Positions 26,501-34,556 of a DNA stretch of 64,000 nucleotides are shown in pieces. The number at the start of each line of letters is the position of its first letter. Within the stretch, counting starts at the first letter, position 1. The DNA comes from Mycobacterium sp. SMC-8 (lineage in GTDB: Bacteria; Actinomycetota; Actinomycetes; Mycobacteriales; Mycobacteriaceae), in contig NZ_CP079865.1 of the NCBI RefSeq assembly GCF_025263565.1, forward strand, positions 6,138,001-6,202,000, in the 5' to 3' direction. The position numbers and the translations under genes are program-made. Below the pieces are notes generated by a model. It made no database searches, was not told where the DNA came from, and saw only the letters and a list, made by a program, of their open reading frames with translations.

Positions 26501-26714
26501 ATTCCCCGACCAGCAGGCACGGCATGAACAGCTGCGCTCCTCGCTTGAGCTGGCCCGTAGACAAGGGTCCCATCTTCTCGGACTACGCTCTGCCATCGAC
26601 GATTTCGTCCTCACGGGCGATGCCGCCCGGCATGCGCTGCGCGATGCGCTCCAGCGGCTGCCGGAAGATTCGGCACTGCCGGAGGTCTCGCGTGCCCGAA
26701 CGCTGCTACGGTGA
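23526..26714 (+). CDS. Cyclase-AAA ATPase-TPR signalling protein
   Basis: 1062 residues. A short TPR-like N-terminus (1-55) precedes a class III cyclase domain (about 58-240) with metal aspartates in IMFADLVDST and KGDGLLALFG and the Asn/Arg in GLGANFAARV. An ATPase follows, with Walker A GEGGVGKTRLAY near residue 278 and Walker B ALVLADDVHWFD near 400. A long TPR-type helical C-terminus has no LuxR HTH. The Lys that selects adenine in adenylate cyclases appears shifted (ASVKGDG), so nucleotide preference or activity is uncertain. Embedded in the polyprenyl/flavoprotein operon by GTGA overlaps on both sides, it is probably its regulator or power source. Confidence 0.88.
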   Translation: MSDDDVHTPIDDLLTRAVQAINRGDRRTADALADQVLAVDGDNQEAEDLLTAPDEQGEMRRLTIMFADLVDSTALSTRVEPEVYRTVIGRYREEVVRLVDHYEGHIASVKGDGLLALFGHPKAHENDAHRAVYAGLDIVRAIAELSERVRRRFGFGISVRVGIHRGLVYLDTVQDDIYGLGANFAARVCSVADPGSVAVSESIELVVRDTFHTDVRAAQAVKGVPEPITTFRVTGERDVLVSTTGPLVGREPELEHLRSCWQLARHHTLGTPGVAFQGEGGVGKTRLAYAAVEMAARDGAVVLGLFGSPFHADVGLRPVRRLLERRCGIQRESNPAQRLRALENEVLQRSLSPETVVPLLAPVLGIRAESGYQAVQSEGAKLSARIAGAVQDYLRACIDSGPALVLADDVHWFDPDTVAVLKTLLGIETGKLMVVITGRTLPPLGDRVTEFSVQPLDEAEADELVGKLHPELSGDARRAVRARCDGIPLYIEEVVARLKDQPRGDIRATAVPDTLYEALFARLHTDPDALRFVGAAALIGSRFDRGLLSRVLGLDLDAIEATLTGLAQARVVEPVDKESWRFRHELLREVAVEVSPPTVRRRLHSRIADALVAGADRADPEWSLLAQHYESAARYGEAATAYEHASTDARRRGALTEARAHLAKALADVAMDKPGPARDHREIELRLESGHLASAAQGHSSPEAVAEFERCLELIGPDPSPELYATLNALWIYYTARGDLRRSTQLAETLQAKVDKSPKAAPGMATTMGILAGFRGDFHGARDMLEKAAASVLDSSAQSSFTYYGPNDPIGGMYSFLAFVRFVQGDLDGAEDALKLMEARSLAVGFPKGAFSLCYGRSIEALVRSESGQPAVCADLASGLVSLAKQYDFDEWVMVGWSQQSSGLAMAALADGRTDRAVLEPHIETMRTVVRTWRAFEVMTFLAMSDAVLARLLIAVGDLDEARECLDVSLKMGQDTWIQFYDAELLRLRAQTFPDQQARHEQLRSSLELARRQGSHLLGLRSAIDDFVLTGDAARHALRDALQRLPEDSALPEVSRARTLLR

Positions 26715-28756
26715 CCCGGAAGCGGCAACGGGTCGCCGTCCTCGGCGGCGGCATGGCGGGCCTGACCGCAGCATGGCGGCTCAGCGAACCCGGGTGGCGG
26801 GACCGTTTCGAGTCCATCACGGTGTATCAGCGGGGGTGGCGGCTCGGCGGAAAGGCGGCATCGAGCCGCGGTGTGCACGGCCGTATCGAAGAGCACGGCC
26901 TGCACGTGTGGCTGGGATGCTATGAGAACGCCTTTGTGGTACTACGGGAGTGCTACGCCGAACTCGACCGCGCCACAACGGATCCGAACTCGCCTATCCA
27001 GTCCTGGGACGATGCCTTGGTGCCGGCGCACTCGTTGGGTATCGCCGAGCGGTCGGGCGAGCGCTGGCTGGTGTGGCCCGGCCGGCTCGCCGCCGACAGC
27101 GAACTACCTGGCGAACCGGACTCGACCGGCACCGAGTTCACTGCTGTCGACTTCGCGCTGCGCGCCATGGCGCTCGTCGTCGCCTTCGTCGACTCGCTCA
27201 CCACGTCGGCCGATGCGTCGTCACCCACCGCAGAGCTGACACGACAGCTCGAGGCGATCCGCAGCGTGGCGACCGTGGTCCTGACGGGTCTGATCAAGCC
27301 GCCGGCACCGCTGACCGTGCCCGCCGACATCCTGCTTCGCGCCCAGGACGTGATCGCCGACGCTCTCGACCACGACCAGCCTCTCGAGACCCGTCGGCTG
27401 TTACTGCTGGTCTCGATGGAGACCGCCGTGGTGCACGGCATCATCGCCGACGGTCTCGTAACCGACCCGAAGGGATTCCGCACCATCAACGACGAGGATT
27501 TCTGCACGTGGATCACCCGGCACGGCGCACACCCGGGTGTCGTCGATTTCCCCCTCGTGCGCGGACTGTACGACATCGTCTTCGGCTACGAGGACGGCGA
27601 CGTCGGACGGCCCGCACTGGCCGCCGGTGTCGCCGTCCTGCTGACCGGCATCGCGCTGTTCCGGTACAAGGGGGCGTTCTTCTGGAAGATGACCGCCGGT
27701 ATGGGCGACATCGTCATCGCCCCCATGTACCAGGTGCTGCGGCGGCGCGGAGTGCGGTTCGAGTTTTTCCACCGCGTCGACTCCCTTCACCTGGACGGAT
27801 CGCGGCAGGCCGTCGAGGCGGTGACGGTGGGGCGGCAGGCCCGGTTGGCCGGGGGTGTCACCGAATACGAACCGCTCACCAGGGTCGGGGGCCTGCCGGT
27901 GTTCCCGGCCCGTCCGCTGGCGCGACAGCTCGACGGCGGTGCGCGCCTCGAAGATGCCGAGTCCCACTTCTGCGAGCGAGCCGATGTCGAAGTCCGGGTG
28001 CTGCGCCGGGGTGTCGAGTTCGACTCGGTCGTGCTTGCCGTCTCACTCGGAATGGTCGAACTCGTGGCGGCCGAGCTCGTCGCGGACAACCCGCAGTGGC
28101 GTGACATGACCACGCATGTGCGCACCGTCGCCACGCAGGCATTCCAGCTGTGGCTGCGGCCCGAGGAGGCGGCTCTCGGGTGGGACCTTCCCGGTGTCAC
28201 CACCAGCGGCTACGTCGCGCCATTCGACACCTGGGCGTCGATGCCGCAGACGCTGTGGGCCGAACAGTGGCCCGACCACGACCGCCCCGGAACCGTGGCC
28301 TACTTCTGCGGTGCGCTGAACACTGTGTGGCCCAACACTGTTGAACCGGCAGATTACGTCGCCCAGTGCCGGCGGCAGACCCTCGACGGCGCCGTCGGTT
28401 ATCTGGACAGCCATGTCGGGTTGTACCTTCCGGGCGCGGCCACCGCCGACGGCTTCGCCTGGCATCTGCTTGCCGGCAATGACGGGCTGTGCGGCATCGA
28501 GGCTCTGCAGACCCAGCACGTCAGCGTCAACATCGACCCGTCGGATCGATATGTGCTGTCTGTCCCCGGTTCCGACAGATATCGGCTCCGTTCCGACGAG
28601 AGCGGCTACGACAACCTCGTCCTCGCCGGCGACTGGACCGATACCGGTCTGAACGCCGGATGCATCGAAGCGGCGGTCATCTCGGGCCTGCAAGCCGCCA
28701 ACGCGCTTCTCGGCCGCGGCCAGCGGCACCGTATCCGCGGGTTCTTCATGCCCTGA
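26711..28756 (+). CDS. Large FAD-dependent oxidoreductase, carotenoid-desaturase-like
   Basis: 681 residues from GTG 26711 (GTGA overlap). VAVLGGGMAGLTAAWRLSE is the FAD-binding Rossmann motif. TVYQRGWRLGGKAASSRG and IEEHGLHVWLG follow as in desaturases and monoamine oxidases, and the C-terminal NLVLAGDWTDTGLNAGCIEA closes the FAD site. The family usually has about 500 residues; here about 150 extra, mostly helical, residues follow the first 110. Partners in the divergent set make prenyl diphosphates, so an isoprenoid substrate is a reasonable inference, for example desaturation or dehydroxylation of a polyprenyl chain. No phytoene or squalene synthase is seen. Confidence 0.87.
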   Translation: MTRKRQRVAVLGGGMAGLTAAWRLSEPGWRDRFESITVYQRGWRLGGKAASSRGVHGRIEEHGLHVWLGCYENAFVVLRECYAELDRATTDPNSPIQSWDDALVPAHSLGIAERSGERWLVWPGRLAADSELPGEPDSTGTEFTAVDFALRAMALVVAFVDSLTTSADASSPTAELTRQLEAIRSVATVVLTGLIKPPAPLTVPADILLRAQDVIADALDHDQPLETRRLLLLVSMETAVVHGIIADGLVTDPKGFRTINDEDFCTWITRHGAHPGVVDFPLVRGLYDIVFGYEDGDVGRPALAAGVAVLLTGIALFRYKGAFFWKMTAGMGDIVIAPMYQVLRRRGVRFEFFHRVDSLHLDGSRQAVEAVTVGRQARLAGGVTEYEPLTRVGGLPVFPARPLARQLDGGARLEDAESHFCERADVEVRVLRRGVEFDSVVLAVSLGMVELVAAELVADNPQWRDMTTHVRTVATQAFQLWLRPEEAALGWDLPGVTTSGYVAPFDTWASMPQTLWAEQWPDHDRPGTVAYFCGALNTVWPNTVEPADYVAQCRRQTLDGAVGYLDSHVGLYLPGAATADGFAWHLLAGNDGLCGIEALQTQHVSVNIDPSDRYVLSVPGSDRYRLRSDESGYDNLVLAGDWTDTGLNAGCIEAAVISGLQAANALLGRGQRHRIRGFFMP

Positions 28757-28759
28757 CGC

Positions 28760-30016
28760 TCAGTCCAGCCGCGCGACGTCGAACGTCACCCCGGCCGCGC
28801 GCAGCCGCGCAGCCAGCACCTCGCCCATCGCCGAGGCCGGCGTCAGCACCCCGGCGCGGTCCGGCAGCCGGTCCCGCTCGAAGGCGAGTGCGAGCGCGCC
28901 CTCTCCCAACAGCACTGCAGTGGAGGCATATCCGGGATCGGCGCGCTGGCCCATCCGGGCCACATACCGCCTGCCGTCGCTGGTGACGGCGTACGTCTCG
29001 ACTCGGTAGTGGCCGGTGCCCGTGTCGTCACGCGAACCGACCGTCGTCCGTGAGGTCATGGCTTCCAGAACGCCGGGAGGGATCATCTGCAAGTACGGGC
29101 CGCCGAGTGTGGCCGCGGCGCTGATGGTCGCATTGGTCATCAGCGCCATCACCGGCGCCGCCGCCGAGCAGCCCATGCTGGCGGCCTCGCGGTAGCGGAA
29201 CCGCCGCCCGTACCTCCAGTTCAGCAAGGCATTGCTGCGGCGCACGCACCGGGTGTTGTAGAGCGCCATCAGATATCCGCTGGTCCACAGTCCCGCCAGT
29301 TCGGGCGCGAGCTCCTCCCCCCGCTGCAACGACAGATCGGGCTGCGGGCCCAGATCAGGCTCGGCAGAACGGTTGGGGCTCAGGCTGTACGGATCGTCGA
29401 GGAGTTGCCGCATGTCAGGGTCACCGGAGCCCGCGCGCATCAGGGACAGCATGGTTTCCACGCTCCCCCGCGAGAATCCGGCGGCGTAGTTCGCCGACCT
29501 CAATACGCACGTGGTGTCGCCCAGCTCGCCGCCGCCGTCGGCGGTCAGCTGACGGTGCAGCGCGTAGACGGTCAAGTCCGACGGGACCGAGTCGAAGCCG
29601 CACGAATGCACGATCCGGGCGCCGGTGCCCGCCGCCGCCCGGTGACAGCGGTCGATGCTGGTGCGGACGAACGGGATCTCGCCGGCCACGTCGACGTAGT
29701 CGGTGCCTGTCGAGGCGCACGCTTGAACCAGCGGCAGACCGAGACGACCGTACGGGCCGACCGTGCTGACGACCAGCCCCGACCTGACCACGATCTGGGC
29801 GAGCCGTGCCGGATCGGTCAGGTCGGTGCGCAGCAGGGGCCAGTCCGCGGCCGGCGCCCCCAGCGCTTCCCGCAACGCGCCCAACCGCTGCTCCGACCGG
29901 CCCGCCAGACCGATGCGCGCGTCCGGCCAGGCGGCGGCGAGGTATCGGGCCGTCAGCGTGCCGACGGACCCGGTGGCCCCGAAGAGCACGATGTCGAGGT
30001 CGCGGCCGGCCCGCAT
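28760..30016 (-). CDS. Saccharopine-dehydrogenase-fold protein, trans-acting enoyl reductase type
   Basis: 418 residues from ATG 30016. LDIVLFGATGSVGTLTARYL is the nucleotide-binding motif, VVSTVGPYGRLGLPLVQACA and TDYVDVAGEIPFVR follow, and VHSCGFDSVPSDLTVYAL is the family hallmark. M. tuberculosis relatives are Rv2449c and Rv2953, the latter a trans-acting enoyl reductase for phthiocerol and glycolipid synthesis. No polyketide synthase is nearby, so the partner is unknown. It converges on the flavoprotein gene with three bases between the stops and diverges from the SRPBCC gene. Confidence 0.85.
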   Translation of the reverse strand: MRAGRDLDIVLFGATGSVGTLTARYLAAAWPDARIGLAGRSEQRLGALREALGAPAADWPLLRTDLTDPARLAQIVVRSGLVVSTVGPYGRLGLPLVQACASTGTDYVDVAGEIPFVRTSIDRCHRAAAGTGARIVHSCGFDSVPSDLTVYALHRQLTADGGGELGDTTCVLRSANYAAGFSRGSVETMLSLMRAGSGDPDMRQLLDDPYSLSPNRSAEPDLGPQPDLSLQRGEELAPELAGLWTSGYLMALYNTRCVRRSNALLNWRYGRRFRYREAASMGCSAAAPVMALMTNATISAAATLGGPYLQMIPPGVLEAMTSRTTVGSRDDTGTGHYRVETYAVTSDGRRYVARMGQRADPGYASTAVLLGEGALALAFERDRLPDRAGVLTPASAMGEVLAARLRAAGVTFDVARLD

Positions 30017-30120
30017 GGTGGCGACGCTACCGCAGCGGTGCTGCCGCCGCCGGGGACTCGTGACGCCGAGTTCCGGTGCGTCTTCGCCCATCCGAGGGCG
30101 CGACCGACTTGGATGGGCCC

Positions 30121-30567
30121 ATGGCCGACATCAGCCGCCGTCGTTGCGTTCCCTCCGCCCCCGAGGAGGTGTGGGGGTTGCTCGCCGATTTCGGCGCGCT
30201 GGCCACATGGGCCGACGACGTCGACCATTGCTGCCTGCTCAACGGCGACGAGGGTTCGGGACCTGTCGGGCTGGCCCGCCGAGTTCAGCGCGGCCGCCAG
30301 ACCTTCGTCGAGACGATCGTGGAATTCGACGCCCCACATGTCCTCGCCTACCGGGTCGCCGGTGTGCCGAAGGGTTTCTCGGTGACCAACCGCTGGAACG
30401 TGGCGCGCGGGCCCGGGGACGCGACTACGGTGACCCTGACGAGCACGATCCGGTCGTCGCATCCCCTGTGGCGTCCCGTCGCCGAACGCGCTTTCGCGGG
30501 GTTGATGGCACGGAACTCGAGCAGGCTGCTCGACTCGCTGGTGAACACCGTGGAAGGAACGGCATGA
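30121..30567 (+). CDS. SRPBCC (polyketide cyclase/START-like) protein
   Basis: 148 residues from ATG 30121. The pattern ISRRRCVPSAPEEVWGLLAD, FGALATWADDVDHCCLL and FVETIVEFDAPHVLAYRVAG is the helix-grip fold of small ligand-binding SRPBCC proteins. No catalytic residues can be assigned. Its stop overlaps the start of a sulfatase by four bases (ATGA), so the two are co-translated; the ligand may relate to the sulfatase substrate or product. Confidence 0.82.
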   Translation: MADISRRRCVPSAPEEVWGLLADFGALATWADDVDHCCLLNGDEGSGPVGLARRVQRGRQTFVETIVEFDAPHVLAYRVAGVPKGFSVTNRWNVARGPGDATTVTLTSTIRSSHPLWRPVAERAFAGLMARNSSRLLDSLVNTVEGTA

Positions 30568-32387
30568 CCTCCGAACGGCCCGACATCGTCGTCATCATGA
30601 CCGACGAAGAGCGTGCGGTCCCGCCGTACGAGCCCGACGACCTCCGTATGTGGCGTGACCGGACGTTGAGCGGCCGAAAATGGTTTCACGACAACGGGGT
30701 CAGCTTCACGCGCCACTACACGGGCTCACTGGCCTGCGTGCCGTCCCGGCCTACCATCTTCACCGGCCAGTATCCCGATCTGCACGGCGTGACGCAGACC
30801 GACGGCATCGGGAAGGCCCATGATGATTCGCGGCTCAGATGGCTACGCCCCGGTGAAGTGCCCACCCTCGGGCACTGGCTGCGTGCCGCTGGTTATGACA
30901 CCCACTATGACGGCAAGTGGCACATCTCGCACGCCGACCTCACCGACCCGCAGACCGGCAAGTCGCTGGCCACCAACGACGACGACGGGGCGGTCGACCA
31001 GGCCGCGGTGCGCCGCTACCTGGATGCCGATCCGCTGGACGCGTACGGGTTTTCGGGCTGGGTGGGCCCGGAACCGCATGGTGCCAAGCTGTCCAACGCG
31101 GGCATCCGCCGTGATCCGTTGATCGCCGACCGGGTGGTGGCCTGGCTCGAAGACCGCTACGCGCGACGCCGCGCGGGTGACCCCGCCGCTCTGCGACCGT
31201 TTCTCGTGGTGGCCAGCTTCGTCAATCCGCATGACATCGTCCTCTTTCCGGCCTGGGCACGCCGCAACCCGCTGCCCGCATCGCCGCTGGACCCTCCTCC
31301 GGTGCCGGCCGCGCCCACCGCGGACGAGGATCTGTCCGGCAAGCCCGCCGCCCAGATCGCGTTCCGCGAGGCGTACTACTCCGGCTACGGTCCGGCACGG
31401 TCCATCGAGCGGACCTACCGACGCAACGCCCAGCGCTACCGGGACCTCTACTACCGGTTGCACGCCGAAGTGGACACCCCGATCGACCGGGTGCGCCGCG
31501 CCGTCACCGAGGGCGGGACCGGAGCCGGACCCGACGACACCGTGCTGATTCGTACCGCCGATCACGGTGATCTGCTGGGCGCGCACGGTGGGCTGCACCA
31601 GAAGTGGTTCAACCTCTACGACGAGGCGACCCGGGTTCCGTTCGTCATCGCCCGGGTCGGCAGCCGCGCCACCATCGCGCGGAGCATCACCGCGCCGACG
31701 TCGCACGTCGATCTCGTTCCGACCGTGCTCTCGGCGGCCGGCGTCGACGTGGAGGCGGCCGCCGCCCTCCTGATGGAGTCGTTCTCCGAGGTTCATCCCC
31801 TGCCCGGCCGCGACCTCATGCCCGTCGTCGACGGTGACCGGCCCGACGACCACCGCGCGGTGTATCTGATGACGCGCGACAACATGCTGGAGGGTGACAC
31901 CGGCGCCTCGGGGCTGGCCCGCGCCTTGAAGCTGACCTCGAATGTCCCTGCGCCGCTGCGTATCCGGATCCCAGCCCATACGGCCGCCAATTTCGAAGGG
32001 CTGGTGGTGAGGGTCGAGGAAGAGGCGCCCGCGCCCGAGCGCGGGCATCTGTGGAAACTGGTGCGGTCGTTCGACGACCCGGGCACGTGGACCGAGCCGG
32101 GGGTTCGTCATCTCGCCGCCGACGGCATGGGCGGACCCGCCTATCGAACCGACCCGCTCGACGACCAATGGGAGCTCTACAACCTCACCGACGACCCGGT
32201 CGAGGAACACAACCGGTGGACCGATCCCGAATTGCACGAGCTGCGCGCCCACCTGCGCGCGCGACTGAAACAGATTCGCGCCGAATCGATTCCGGAGCGC
32301 AATGAGCCCTGGCCCTACGTCCGGCGACAGCCGCCGCAACGGGCCCCGTGGACACCGGCGCGCGCGTTGCGACGGCTGCGCCGGTGA
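30564..32387 (+). CDS. Type I sulfatase
   Basis: 607 residues. DIVVIMTDEER starts the alkaline-phosphatase-like metal site, and Cys58 in LACVPSRPTIFTGQYPDLHG is the C-x-P-x-R signature that is converted to formylglycine. GKWHISHADL and RTADHGDLLGAHGG hold further metal and sulfate residues. There is no signal peptide, so it should act in the cytoplasm on a small sulfate ester, arylsulfate or choline-sulfate-like compound. A formylglycine-generating enzyme must be encoded elsewhere. Coupled to the SRPBCC gene by ATGA; its end faces the amidohydrolase gene. Confidence 0.9.
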   Translation: MTSERPDIVVIMTDEERAVPPYEPDDLRMWRDRTLSGRKWFHDNGVSFTRHYTGSLACVPSRPTIFTGQYPDLHGVTQTDGIGKAHDDSRLRWLRPGEVPTLGHWLRAAGYDTHYDGKWHISHADLTDPQTGKSLATNDDDGAVDQAAVRRYLDADPLDAYGFSGWVGPEPHGAKLSNAGIRRDPLIADRVVAWLEDRYARRRAGDPAALRPFLVVASFVNPHDIVLFPAWARRNPLPASPLDPPPVPAAPTADEDLSGKPAAQIAFREAYYSGYGPARSIERTYRRNAQRYRDLYYRLHAEVDTPIDRVRRAVTEGGTGAGPDDTVLIRTADHGDLLGAHGGLHQKWFNLYDEATRVPFVIARVGSRATIARSITAPTSHVDLVPTVLSAAGVDVEAAAALLMESFSEVHPLPGRDLMPVVDGDRPDDHRAVYLMTRDNMLEGDTGASGLARALKLTSNVPAPLRIRIPAHTAANFEGLVVRVEEEAPAPERGHLWKLVRSFDDPGTWTEPGVRHLAADGMGGPAYRTDPLDDQWELYNLTDDPVEEHNRWTDPELHELRAHLRARLKQIRAESIPERNEPWPYVRRQPPQRAPWTPARALRRLRR

Positions 32388-32388
32388 A

Positions 32389-33651
32389 TCACGTCCGAGC
32401 GAACTGCTTTTCGTTGTAGAGCCGCGCCCACTCGGCCCGCGGCCGGATGGACACGTCGACGTCGGCGGCCTTGGCGCGCAAGGCGCCCGCGGTGGCCTGC
32501 TCCTTCGGTGTCAGCTTGAACGGGTCCCAGCCGAAGAATCGGCAGGAGTTCTCCCACGTGATCTTGTTGATGTCGGAATCCGAGGCGCCCGCGGCGTTCA
32601 GTTCGGCGAGCACCTGCTCCGGCGCGTCAGGCCAGAAGCAGTCCGAGTGCGGATAGTCGCACTCCCACGCGATGATGTCGATGCCGATCTCGTGACGCAG
32701 CTTCAGCGACGTCTTGTCGGTGACGTAGCAGGCCAGTGAATGCTCGCGGAACACCTCGCTGGGCAGCTTGTCGCCGAAGTCCCGGCGCAGCCACTTCTGG
32801 TTGGTGTAGTGCCGGTCGCTGCGGTCGAGGTAGAACGGGATCCAGCCGATGCCACCTTCGGAGAAGGCGAACTTCAGGTCCGGGTAGTTGCGCATCGCCG
32901 GGCCCCACAACAGGTCCTGTGCGCACATCGCCGAGACCTGGGTGGCCAGGATGATGAGATTGTCGATCGGGGCGTTGGGCGCCATGCTGATGGCTCCGAA
33001 GCCGGTGCCGATGTGCAGGCACATCACCACGTTCTCTTCGGAGAGGGTGCGGAACACCGGGCCCCAGTAGTCGTCATCGTGGTAGCTCGGAAGCCCTTCG
33101 AGGTGCGGCAGTTCCGGCATGGTCACCGCGCGGCAGCCCTTGGCGGCGACGCGGCGGATCTCGTTGCACATTGCCTCGGGGTTCCACGTGGGCAGGATCG
33201 CGATCGGGATGAAGCGATCGGGGTACGAACCGGCCCATTCGTCGATGTGCCAGTCGTTGTAGGCCGAGACCATCACCAGCGTGGCCTCTTCGCGGTGCAT
33301 GTTCAGGTGGCGCGCGGAGAAGCCCGTGAACGTCGGGAAGCACATCGAGGCGAGGATCCCGTTGCGGTTCATGTCGCGCACCCGTTCGTGCACGTCGTAC
33401 ACGCCGGGACGCATTTCCGCGAACCCGGCCGGGTCACGGCCCCACTCCTCGGCCGGCCATGACACCACAGCGTTGAGGCCGCTGACTCCCTGTGGCCTGC
33501 CCTGGTACATCCACTGATCGACGCCCTTCTCGTCGGTGACGACGATCGGCGCCTCCTGCTTGTACTTCTCCGGCACGTGACGCAGAAACATGTCCGGCGG
33601 CTCCACCACGTGGTCGTCGATGCTCACCAGTATCAGGTCGTCTTTGTGCAC
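32389..33651 (-). CDS. Amidohydrolase-family metal enzyme (decarboxylase/hydrolase type)
   Basis: 420 residues from a GTG at 33651, behind GAGGAG. SIDDHVVEPPDMFLRHVPEK replaces the usual DxH metal motif with DDH. CLHIGTGFGAIS and the C-terminal IAWECDYPHSDCFWPDAPEQ, with its aspartate, complete the metal site of the 2-amino-3-carboxymuconate-semialdehyde decarboxylase branch. In mycobacteria many such paralogues accompany catabolic genes. It is divergent from an AraC regulator 50 bp away, which probably controls it. Substrate unknown. Confidence 0.85.
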   Translation of the reverse strand: MHKDDLILVSIDDHVVEPPDMFLRHVPEKYKQEAPIVVTDEKGVDQWMYQGRPQGVSGLNAVVSWPAEEWGRDPAGFAEMRPGVYDVHERVRDMNRNGILASMCFPTFTGFSARHLNMHREEATLVMVSAYNDWHIDEWAGSYPDRFIPIAILPTWNPEAMCNEIRRVAAKGCRAVTMPELPHLEGLPSYHDDDYWGPVFRTLSEENVVMCLHIGTGFGAISMAPNAPIDNLIILATQVSAMCAQDLLWGPAMRNYPDLKFAFSEGGIGWIPFYLDRSDRHYTNQKWLRRDFGDKLPSEVFREHSLACYVTDKTSLKLRHEIGIDIIAWECDYPHSDCFWPDAPEQVLAELNAAGASDSDINKITWENSCRFFGWDPFKLTPKEQATAGALRAKAADVDVSIRPRAEWARLYNEKQFART

Positions 33652-33701
33652 TGTCGCTCCTCACATCTGCGCGTATAGCTCCAGTAGTACCGTCTGAAGG
33701 C

Positions 33702-34553
33702 GTGACCGTCTCTGCGTCTTCGGACAGACTCTTGCCCGAATCGGCCAATGTGGTGCGGCGCCGCGTGATCGATCTCCGTCGTGGCGGCCGGGCACTGGGT
33801 GGCAGCTATCTGTACGAGGGCGATGCCCTGATCACCGGGTGGCACTCCCATGACGTGCACCAGATCGAGTACGCGTTGCATGGCGTCGTCGAGGTGGAGA
33901 CCGACTCGGCGCATTACCTGCTTCCGCCTCAGCAGGCGGCCTGGATCCCGGCCGGGCTGGAGCACCAGGCGGTGATGAACCCCGACGTGAAGACGGTGGC
34001 GGTGATGTTCGACCGCACCCTGATCCCTGACGGCGGCGACCGGGCCCGGATCCTGGCGGTGTCGCCGTTGATCCGCGAGATGATGATCTACGGGCTGCGC
34101 TGGCCCATCGACAGGCGCGGAGGGGCCGCAGAAGACGAAGCCGTTTCCGACGGCTTCTTCCGGACCCTGGCGGCGTTGGTCGGCGAGGCGCTCGACCACG
34201 AGGCGCCACTGAGCCTGCCCACGTCGGACCATCCGATCGTCGCGGCGGCCATGGAGTACACCAAGAACCACCTCGACACCGCGACGAGCGAAGACGTCAG
34301 CCGCGCAGTGTCGGTCTCGGAGCGCACCCTGCGTCGGCTGTTCGCAGACTCGCTCGGATTACCTTGGCGCACTTATCTTTTACATGCCCGAATGCTGCGC
34401 GCGATGGCTCTGCTGGCCGGGCCGGCGCAGAGCGTGCAGGAGACGGCGACCGCGGTCGGCTTCGACAGCGTCAGCTCCTTCACCCGCGCCTTCACCCAGT
34501 TCTGCGGAGAAACGCCGTCGGCATACCGCCGGAGAGTCGCCGACACCTCCTGA
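33702..34553 (+). CDS. AraC family transcriptional regulator with cupin sensor
   Basis: 283 residues from a GTG at 33702; TAGTAC (33685-33690) may be its -10 box. The N-terminal cupin half (TGWHSHDVHQIEYALHGVVE, YLLPPQQAAWIPAGLEHQ) should bind a small ligand. The C-terminal half has the two AraC helix-turn-helix motifs (SEDVSRAVSVSERTLRRLFA; VQETATAVGFDSVSSFTRAF). It is divergent from the amidohydrolase gene, the likely target. A short AT-richer patch (34360-34385) inside the DNA-binding part differs a little from the surrounding base use. Confidence 0.9.
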   Translation: MTVSASSDRLLPESANVVRRRVIDLRRGGRALGGSYLYEGDALITGWHSHDVHQIEYALHGVVEVETDSAHYLLPPQQAAWIPAGLEHQAVMNPDVKTVAVMFDRTLIPDGGDRARILAVSPLIREMMIYGLRWPIDRRGGAAEDEAVSDGFFRTLAALVGEALDHEAPLSLPTSDHPIVAAAMEYTKNHLDTATSEDVSRAVSVSERTLRRLFADSLGLPWRTYLLHARMLRAMALLAGPAQSVQETATAVGFDSVSSFTRAFTQFCGETPSAYRRRVADTS

Positions 34554-34556
34554 AGA

